From: Bacteroidales bacterium
GTDB lineage: Bacteria; Bacteroidota; Bacteroidia; Bacteroidales; P3
Assembly: GCA_900769785.1 (NCBI GenBank)
Contig: CAAGHV010000131.1
Span: 1-21,088, forward strand
Direction: 5' to 3'
Length of the DNA stretch: 21,088 nucleotides
Below, one piece after another: positions 16,077 through 21,088 of this stretch; position 1 is the first letter of the stretch, and the number at the start of each line of letters is the position of its first letter. The translations under genes and the position numbers were made by a program. Below the pieces are notes generated by a model that was given only the letters and a program-made list of their open reading frames with translations, had not been told where the DNA came from and did no database searches.

Positions 16077-17333
16077 TCAGTTGGCCTGCGTTTGGCCAAA
16101 GCCTATTAGGCGGTCGTATAGGTCGCCGGGGTTGCGCTGATACACATATATATAGTAGTCGTTCAGTGTTTGGAAGTGGTTTCCTTCCAGCCTTGAGGTT
16201 TCGCCCACTGTGCTACCTGCCGGCAAAAACAGCAGCTGATAGGCGTAGTAGCCTTGTTTGAGGAATAGGCGTGCGGTGTATGCTTTCATGCTTTGGTTCC
16301 ATTCCATACGCGATTGGTCGTTCATCTGCCAGTTGGTGAAATCGCCAATTATATAGATGTTGCCATCAAGGAACGGCAGCTCTTGTGGCAGGCTGAAGTT
16401 CACCCAGGCGTAGTCGGCTTCGGTATTGGGATTTTGGGCGTTTGCAACAGCTATCTTATATTGTCCGTTCAGCCCTATATCTAGGCTGTATGGCTTGCGA
16501 CTGCGGTCCTCGTCGGGTTTCAGAAATACTATGTTCTCACCACCAAAGTACTCTATCTTCCATATGTTGTTCATCGGAAACTGCAGGTTGCTGAAGTCGA
16601 AGAAACGGAATTCGTTGCCACCCGGAAATACGTTTTCTTTCTTCCAACGGTAGTTGAGTGTGTTGCCACTCATACTTTCCAACGGTAGCAGCCGTGTAAG
16701 GTCTTTCCTACCATTTTGTTCGGCATACACGAATATGTATGTATCGGGATTTATAAAGTAGTTGCTTTCCAGTGGGTTCACTTTCACCGAAAGGTTCTGG
16801 TTTTCCATCAGCCCTACTGAGCCTTGCACTCTTCCTACCGAGGCTTCTACCGTAGTCATAGGCTCATACACCTTAAAGCGGCGGGTAAACACTATGCTGT
16901 CGGGGTCTGACTGCAGATATACCGTAAGTAGGTAGTTGCCCGAGGCGGCAAAGCTGCTTATATCGTTGGGTATGGTTTGCCAGTAGTTGGTGTAGTGCTC
17001 TATGGTGGTGAACGAGAACTGCTGGTTGTCTATAGCTCCATCTTCAAAGCCATCCATGTAATCGGATACCGATATGTCCGAAATCTGCCAGTCGTGTGTG
17101 CAATGGTCTATGCGGTAGCGGTAGTAGTTAGAGTTGTCGCCCAGCTCGTCAAAGCGGAGCATCAGCCGCTCGTTGCTACCCAGCTGTATGATTGGTAACG
17201 ACATTTCCACGCCTTGCTTGCCTAGGATCACCGTTTTGATATTGGGCGAATATACGGAATCTGTAACTACGGTTTGTGCCACCATCGAAAGGGTGTTGAT
17301 TATGACTGTAAAGAAAAATATTACCTTGCGCAT
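16077..17333 (-). CDS. Type IX secretion system plug protein (DUF5103)
   Basis: The product is 418 residues from the ATG at 17333 (MRKVIFFFTVIINTLSMVAQ, a signal peptide with AQ at the cleavage site). Two further codons upstream only reach a TTG. Family features follow in order: an N-terminal beta-sandwich with IIQLGSNERLMLRFDEL, then YYRYRIDHCTHDWQ and SFTTIEHYTNYWQTIP, characteristic of DUF5103; ENVFPGGNEFRFFDF in the middle; and a C-terminal E-set/CBM48-like domain (YIIGDFTNWQ, YTARLFLKQGYYAYQLLF). DUF5103 proteins include the plug that closes the unused side of the SprA translocon in the T9SS. The gene lies one gene away from a T9SS substrate. Confidence 0.88.
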   Translation of the reverse strand: MRKVIFFFTVIINTLSMVAQTVVTDSVYSPNIKTVILGKQGVEMSLPIIQLGSNERLMLRFDELGDNSNYYRYRIDHCTHDWQISDISVSDYMDGFEDGAIDNQQFSFTTIEHYTNYWQTIPNDISSFAASGNYLLTVYLQSDPDSIVFTRRFKVYEPMTTVEASVGRVQGSVGLMENQNLSVKVNPLESNYFINPDTYIFVYAEQNGRKDLTRLLPLESMSGNTLNYRWKKENVFPGGNEFRFFDFSNLQFPMNNIWKIEYFGGENIVFLKPDEDRSRKPYSLDIGLNGQYKIAVANAQNPNTEADYAWVNFSLPQELPFLDGNIYIIGDFTNWQMNDQSRMEWNQSMKAYTARLFLKQGYYAYQLLFLPAGSTVGETSRLEGNHFQTLNDYYIYVYQRNPGDLYDRLIGFGQTQAN

Positions 17334-17336
17334 ATA

Positions 17337-17367
17337 CAAATTACATTAAGTTTGTGGTATCGACAAA
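17337..17367 (-). promoter_or_regulatory. Possible promoter/operator of the plug gene
   Basis: Minus strand: TTTG (17367-17364), 20 nt, then TAATTTG (17343-17337), one base shorter than consensus. The start codon follows within 4 bases, which would make the mRNA nearly leaderless. The inverted repeat GTTTGT/ACAAAC (17350-17368) covers the -33 box and spacer. Confidence 0.3.
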
Positions 17368-17389
17368 CGAGCGAGCGTTTTGTTTTGAC

Positions 17390-17423
17390 AAAAAAGGAAA
17401 TATCCCACAGGTGGAATATTTCC
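17390..17423 (-). terminator. Terminator of the serC-serA transcript
   Basis: GGAAATATTCCAC on the minus strand (17423-17411) pairs with GTGGGATATTTCC (17408-17396), one mismatch, followed by a T6 run (17395-17390). It starts 26 bases after the serA stop. Confidence 0.85.
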
Positions 17424-17448
17424 CTTTAGTATCTGTGTGTAAATAATC

Positions 17449-18366
17449 TTATTTATTTACTTGGAATTTCTTGTTACCTGTTTTGAAGAAATCAACTATT
17501 TGGTTAGCAGCTGCTATGCCGGCGTTGATGTTAGCTTCTTCGGTTTGAGCACCCATTTTCTTAGGAGTAGCGAAGTAGCGACCTTCCAATTTAGCAAATT
17601 CTTCGTGAGCGTCAGGCATGATGTCAGATATGTATCTGATGTCAGCACGTTCGCCCATAAGTTTCAACAATTCAGCTTCGTTGATAACTTCTTTACGAGC
17701 AGTGTTTACTACTATACCGCCTTTTTTCATTTTGTTTACAACTTCGTAGTTGATGCTGTTTTTAGTTTCGGCAGTAGCAGGGATGTGAAGAGATACGATG
17801 TCGCAAGTTTCGAACAAAGCGTCTCTTGAATCAACGGCTTTAACACCGGCAGCTTCGATAGCTTCTTTTGGGCAGAAAGCGTCGAAAGCGTAAACGTCCA
17901 TACCAAAACCTTGAGCTATACGAGCCACGTTGCGACCAACGTTACCGAAAGCCAAGATACCAAGTTTTTTGCCCATAAGCTCAGAACCAGATTTTCCGTT
18001 GTAGAAGTTACGAACGGCGTAAACCAACATACCCATTACCAATTCGGCAACAGCGTTTGAGTTTTGACCAGGAGTGTTCATAGCAACGATACCTCTTGCT
18101 GTACAAGCTTCAAGGTCAAGGTTGTCGAAACCGGCACCAGCACGAACTACTATTTTCAAGTTCTTGGCGTGGTCGATAACTTCTTTAGTAACTTTGTCAG
18201 AACGAACGATCAAAGCGTCAGCGTCAGCAACAGCTGCGTAAAGTTCGTTTACATCTGTATATTTTTCCAAAAGAGCCATTTCATAACCGGCTCCTTCTAC
18301 TACATTGCGTATGCCGTCAACGGCAACTTTTGCAAATGGTTTTTCTGTAGCAACTAATACTTTCAT
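17449..18366 (-). CDS. serA: D-3-phosphoglycerate dehydrogenase, short form without ACT domain
   Basis: The product is 305 residues from the ATG at 18366 (MKVLVATEKPFAK), the length of the Bacteroidetes short enzymes. It oxidises 3-phosphoglycerate to 3-phosphohydroxypyruvate, the first step of serine synthesis. RSDKVT (55-60) and RAGAGFDN (75-82) contribute to the substrate site, AFGNVGRNVA (139-148) is the NAD-binding glycine loop, and R224 (NTARKEV) is the catalytic Arg. The usual active-site His (TPHIGAST in relatives) is replaced by Lys: TPKKMGAQT at 267-275. There is no ACT regulatory domain, so feedback by serine through that route is absent. An in-frame ATG at 18468 would add 34 residues of unrelated character and is not chosen. 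Gene order serC-serA, same strand, 179-nt gap. Confidence 0.92.
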   Translation of the reverse strand: MKVLVATEKPFAKVAVDGIRNVVEGAGYEMALLEKYTDVNELYAAVADADALIVRSDKVTKEVIDHAKNLKIVVRAGAGFDNLDLEACTARGIVAMNTPGQNSNAVAELVMGMLVYAVRNFYNGKSGSELMGKKLGILAFGNVGRNVARIAQGFGMDVYAFDAFCPKEAIEAAGVKAVDSRDALFETCDIVSLHIPATAETKNSINYEVVNKMKKGGIVVNTARKEVINEAELLKLMGERADIRYISDIMPDAHEEFAKLEGRYFATPKKMGAQTEEANINAGIAAANQIVDFFKTGNKKFQVNK

Positions 18367-18493
18367 TTTCTTTATTATTTGTTGTAACGCCTCAAGGGAT
18401 ATAAGTTTTATAGTATCTTGGTCGCCATCTTGTGCCACCTTCGACGATATTATGCTTATTATTCCCATCGATTTGTTTGTGATTTATTAAAAA

Positions 18494-18527
18494 CAATAAG
18501 ACTATGGATTGCTCCATAGCCCTATTG
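18494..18527 (-). terminator. Hairpin between serC and serA (partial terminator or processing site)
   Basis: CTATGG (minus 18519-18514) and CCATAG (18507-18502) form a stem with a 6-base loop, extended by CAATA/TATTG across a short internal loop. On the minus strand TTATTGTTTTT follows. It begins 19 bases after the serC stop and may lower serA expression relative to serC. Confidence 0.5.
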
Positions 18528-18545
18528 CAATTGTTATATCAATTA

Positions 18546-19649
18546 TTATTTGTTTGCTTTTTCAAATTCTTGCATGCAAGCTACCAATGCTTCAACGTCC
18601 TCGTAAGAGCAAGCGTTGTACAACGAAGCACGGAAACCACCTACCGAACGGTGACCTTTAATACCTATCATACCACGTTCTTTAGCAAATGCCATGAAAG
18701 CATCTTGTTTATCTTGATAACCTTCAGCCATTACCCAGCAGTGGTTCATGATAGAACGGTCTTCTTTAGCAACTGTTCCTACAAACATGCTGTTGCGGTC
18801 GATTTCTTCGTACAACAAGTTAGATTTCTTAACGTTGATTTTGTTCATTTCTTCAACACCACCTATAGTTTCTTTCAACCATTTCAATGTTTCGTGCATT
18901 GTGAAGATTGGAAGTACTGGAGGAGTATTGAACATAGAAATGTTGCGAACTTCTTCTACAGCGTGTGTGCGGTAGTCAACCATTGTTGGAAGTGGGTTCA
19001 TGTATTTGCGATCTTGGATTTTTCCAAGGATGTCTTTACGTACGATAACGAAAGTAACACCAGCAGGACCTACGTTCTTTTGTGCACCACCGTATATCAA
19101 ACCGTATTTTGTTACGTCAACAGGACGGCTCATGATGTCTGACGACATATCGGCAACCAACATGATAGGACAATCCATATCGTGTTTGATTTCGGTACCG
19201 TAGATAGTGTTGTTAGTAGTGATGTGGAAATAGTCAGCATCTGTAGGGATAGTGTAATCCTTTGGTATGTAGCTGTAAGTTTTGTCTTCAGAAGAAGCAA
19301 CGATAACTGTTTCACCAAACAATTTAGCTTCTTTAGCAGCTTTCTTTGCCCAAACACCTGTTTGTAAGTAAGCTGCTTTCTTTTCCATAAGGTTAGCAGG
19401 AACAGTCATAAATTGAGTGCTAGCACCACCACCTAGGAACAATACTTCGTAATCAGCAGGGATGTTCAAAAGATCACGCCATAGTTGACGAGTTTCTTCC
19501 ATTACACGTTCCCAACCTGGAGTACGGTGAGAGATTTCCAATAATCCGATTCCTGTGTTGTCGAAATCGCGGATAGCAGCTATTGTGCTTTCAACAGCTT
19601 CTTTTGGTAAAACGCAAGGACCTGCGTTAAAATTATGTACTTTTTTCAT
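18546..19649 (-). CDS. serC: Phosphoserine aminotransferase
   Basis: The product is 367 residues, typical for SerC. It starts KVHNFNAGPCVLP, the family signature, then EISHRTPGW (38-46, substrate-phosphate contact) and LGGGASTQF (72-80, PLP phosphate loop). D167 in LVADMSSDI contacts the PLP ring nitrogen, and K191 in YGGAQKNVGPAG is the Schiff-base lysine. The end HRSVGGFRASLYNA is the conserved C-terminal substrate-binding stretch. It transfers the amino group from glutamate to 3-phosphohydroxypyruvate (and can act in pyridoxine synthesis). Codon choice in serC and serA favours GTT, GCT, AAC and TTC more than in neighbouring genes, which suggests high expression. Own promoter upstream. Confidence 0.95.
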   Translation of the reverse strand: MKKVHNFNAGPCVLPKEAVESTIAAIRDFDNTGIGLLEISHRTPGWERVMEETRQLWRDLLNIPADYEVLFLGGGASTQFMTVPANLMEKKAAYLQTGVWAKKAAKEAKLFGETVIVASSEDKTYSYIPKDYTIPTDADYFHITTNNTIYGTEIKHDMDCPIMLVADMSSDIMSRPVDVTKYGLIYGGAQKNVGPAGVTFVIVRKDILGKIQDRKYMNPLPTMVDYRTHAVEEVRNISMFNTPPVLPIFTMHETLKWLKETIGGVEEMNKINVKKSNLLYEEIDRNSMFVGTVAKEDRSIMNHCWVMAEGYQDKQDAFMAFAKERGMIGIKGHRSVGGFRASLYNACSYEDVEALVACMQEFEKANK

Positions 19650-19717
19650 CTTGTTTTTACTTTAAAGTATTTATATTCAATTTATTATTTCATTAATAAT
19701 GATTTCTCTTCAGACTA

Positions 19718-19749
19718 CAAATGTAAGGCTTTTTCTTCAGTATTTCAAA
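19718..19749 (-). promoter_or_regulatory. Promoter for serC-serA
   Basis: Minus strand: TTTG (19749-19746), exactly 20 nt, TACATTTG (19725-19718). The leader is about 60 nt. Confidence 0.75.
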
Positions 19750-19859
19750 TATATACTACTTATTTTTCACCATTGCGTGGTTATTAACTTCTTTTTTTGT
19801 TGCTTATGATGTTGTACAATAGTATGTTATGATAGTGTATATTTGTTGTAAATATTTTT

Positions 19860-20669
19860 TTATACTGCCACATTGTTTTCGCGCAGGGCAGCATTGAGCG
19901 ATGTTTTCAGATCGGTGCTTTCTTTGCGTTTTCCTATTATCAAAGCACATGGTACCTGATATTCTCCGGCCGGAAACTGCTTGGTGTAGCTTCCGGGTAT
20001 TACTACTGAGCGCGCCGGTACATGACCCACGTGTGTGATGGGCTCACTGCCCGTAACATCTATTATTTTGGTCGATCCTGTTATCACCACACCGGCGCCT
20101 ATCACTGCTTCTTTCTCTATATGTGCTCCTTCCACGATTATGGCACGTGAGCCTACAAAACAGTTGTCCTCCACTATTACGGGCGAGGCCTGTACTGGTT
20201 CTAGTACACCGCCTATGCCTACACCGCCACTTAGGTGCACGTTTTTGCCTATCTGTGCACATGAGCCCACGGTGGCCCATGTGTCCACCATAGTGCCACT
20301 ATCCACATAGGCTCCTATGTTTACATACGATGGCATCATCACCACTCCCGGTGCCAGGTACGATCCATAGCGGGCTATGCCGTGTGGAACAACCCTTACA
20401 CCTTGCAAGGCAAGGTTTTTCTTCAATGCTATTTTGTCGTGAAATTCAAATGGTCCAACTTCCATAGTCTGCATCTCGCATATGGGAAAATACAGTAGCA
20501 CAGCTTTTTTTATCCATTCGTTTACTTGCCAGCGGTTGTTTATCTGCTCGGCAATACGCAGTTGACCCTTGTCTAGCTGTTCCACCACGCTACGTATGGC
20601 CTCCACTGTGGCACCATCTTTCAGAAAATCACGATTTTCCCATGCTTGTTCTATAAGTCTTTGTTCCAT
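19860..20669 (-). CDS. dapD: Tetrahydrodipicolinate N-succinyltransferase
   Basis: The product is 269 residues. An N-terminal helical domain (1-85) is followed by a left-handed beta-helix built of hexapeptide repeats (about 95-215: VVPHGIARYGSYLAPGVVMM, YVNIGAYVDSGTMVDTWATVG). SCAQIGKNVHLSGGVGIGGV is the DapD signature region that binds succinyl-CoA, and the C-terminal strand is PCALIIGKRKESTD. It transfers succinate from succinyl-CoA to tetrahydrodipicolinate in the diaminopimelate/lysine pathway, which supplies peptidoglycan. It works as a trimer in the cytoplasm. It has its own -7 box. No clear terminator follows; the small hairpin ATATTT-GTTGT-AAATAT (19839-19855) carries its T-run on the other strand. 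Confidence 0.95.
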   Translation of the reverse strand: MEQRLIEQAWENRDFLKDGATVEAIRSVVEQLDKGQLRIAEQINNRWQVNEWIKKAVLLYFPICEMQTMEVGPFEFHDKIALKKNLALQGVRVVPHGIARYGSYLAPGVVMMPSYVNIGAYVDSGTMVDTWATVGSCAQIGKNVHLSGGVGIGGVLEPVQASPVIVEDNCFVGSRAIIVEGAHIEKEAVIGAGVVITGSTKIIDVTGSEPITHVGHVPARSVVIPGSYTKQFPAGEYQVPCALIIGKRKESTDLKTSLNAALRENNVAV

Positions 20670-20725
20670 ATTATTGTTTGATTGTTAGTAATATATCTAT
20701 TATTGGTGTGTGTGTTAGTTTTTTA

Positions 20726-20733
20726 CAAAGATA
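20726..20733 (-). promoter_or_regulatory. -7 box for dapD
   Basis: TATCTTTG on the minus strand (20733-20726) fits TAnnTTTG, with the dapD ATG 57 bases beyond. The -33 element is not obvious at the usual distance; the nearest TTTG (20749-20746) is only 12 nt away. Confidence 0.55.
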
Positions 20734-20769
20734 ATAATTTTCTATCAAATTACTTTTGGATATATATTT

Positions 20770-20935
20770 TTTCGACTACATATAACTTGAGGGCTTCGCT
20801 TTTGGCTTCGTGGACTACGAGACCACGACTCAACAAGACTACAAGTGTCCTTTTGACTAAAGACAACGTACAAAGTACGGGCAATAGCCGAATGCTCATG
20901 GCTCATAACTCATTGCTCAGAATTCACAGTTTGCA
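20770..20935. repeat. Short word-like degenerate repeats
   Basis: On the minus strand, 20935-20890 repeats ATGAG words (GAGCAATGAGTTATGAGCC, then ATGAGC). From 20872 to 20800 the words are TAGTC and GTCT (GTCTTTAGTC, TTGTAGTC, GAGTCGTGGTCTCGTAGTC), and CGAAGC occurs twice. TCGTGG/CCACGA and CGTAC/GTACG are small inverted repeats inside it. No coding frame is convincing. Confidence 0.45.
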
Positions 20936-20939
20936 ACTA

Positions 20940-21037
20940 AAAATAAAACCCTTCTCTTGTTCCTCTGGTGGTTACCCTATTGTGTTGAATGCTATCCCTC
21001 TACATAGCTCAACTGCCACCTTTTGCCCTATAGGAAA
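20940..21037 (-). ncRNA. Candidate structured small RNA, about 95 nt
   Basis: A strong promoter (-7 box at 21051-21044) points leftward into a stretch with no ORF. The predicted RNA folds into GGUGG/CCACC (21020-21016 with 20971-20967) enclosing a hairpin of GUUGA/UCAAC (21013-21009 with 20988-20984) and GCUAU/AUAGC (21008-21004 with 20995-20991), with a 2-nt bulge and an 8-nt loop. CCUAU (21034-21030) can also pair with AUAGG (20980-20976), which would make a pseudoknot. A U-rich tract (20950-20941) could be the 3' end. A 5' regulatory leader of dapD is the alternative. Confidence 0.4.
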
Positions 21038-21043
21038 GTTTTG

Positions 21044-21074
21044 CAAAGTTACGACTTTTTCCTGAATTATGCAA
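21044..21074 (-). promoter_or_regulatory. Strong leftward promoter without a protein gene
   Basis: Minus strand: TTG (21074-21072), 20 nt, TAACTTTG (21051-21044) continuing CAAAA. AAAAAGTCGTA leading into the -7 box is identical to the pepT promoter. The nearest protein gene downstream is dapD, 375 bases away and with its own -7 box. Confidence 0.7.
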
Positions 21075-21088
21075 GTTTTTTTTAGAGA

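Noticed and set aside
18504..19142. Plus-strand ORF of 212 codons opposite serC
   Set aside because: Antisense shadow produced by the codon bias of serC; no family features.
20682..21065. Plus-strand ORF of 127 codons at the right end
   Set aside because: It runs against a strong minus-strand promoter, word-like repeats and the dapD promoter; the product shows no protein-like pattern. The region is better explained as noncoding.

Overview
The window comes from a member of the Bacteroidota (Bacteroidetes), most likely order Bacteroidales. At least nine intergenic promoters match the Bacteroidetes pattern (TTG or TTTG, about 20 nt, then TAnnTTTG), Shine-Dalgarno sites are nearly absent, and the window encodes a type IX secretion (T9SS) substrate with a C-terminal sorting domain plus a T9SS plug protein. 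No tRNA, rRNA, insertion sequence, prophage or CRISPR array was seen. Most genes are ordinary chromosomal genes.

Layout. Bases 1-402 hold the end of a lipoprotein gene followed by a terminator. Bases 599-1939 encode an exported protein with a carboxypeptidase-regulatory-like N-terminus. The AT-rich gap that follows hides a 52-residue membrane-protein ORF on the minus strand (2244-2402). Next is a rightward pair: a type III PLP decarboxylase of the arginine/ornithine decarboxylase family and an FKBP-type prolyl isomerase lipoprotein. A perfect 42-bp palindromic terminator (4699-4740) separates this pair from a long leftward stretch: a His-rich CobW-type metallochaperone GTPase, PepT, a TatD hydrolase and a phospholipase-D family protein. 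A lone rightward nitroreductase gene (9547-10104) lies between divergent promoters. A GC-rich gap then carries a degenerate 22-bp tandem repeat between two strong terminators. Leftward again are an HU/IHF-like protein with a Gly/Ser tail, a gingipain-like C25 protease with a T9SS sorting domain transcribed behind a small PF04020 membrane protein, the T9SS plug protein, serA and serC (serine synthesis), and dapD (lysine/diaminopimelate synthesis). The last 400 bases hold a strong leftward promoter, a candidate structured RNA and short word-like repeats.

How the genes fit together. serC-serA supply serine and dapD supplies diaminopimelate. The C25 protease is a predicted T9SS cargo, and the plug protein one gene away belongs to the same secretion machine. 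The PLD-tatD-pepT-cobW run is plausibly read as one or two transcripts, with an internal promoter before pepT.

I found no complete new multi-gene system. The observations most worth following up are the candidate structured RNA near 20.94-21.04 kb, the 22-bp repeat array at 10.21-10.37 kb, and the 52-residue membrane protein at 2.24-2.40 kb.
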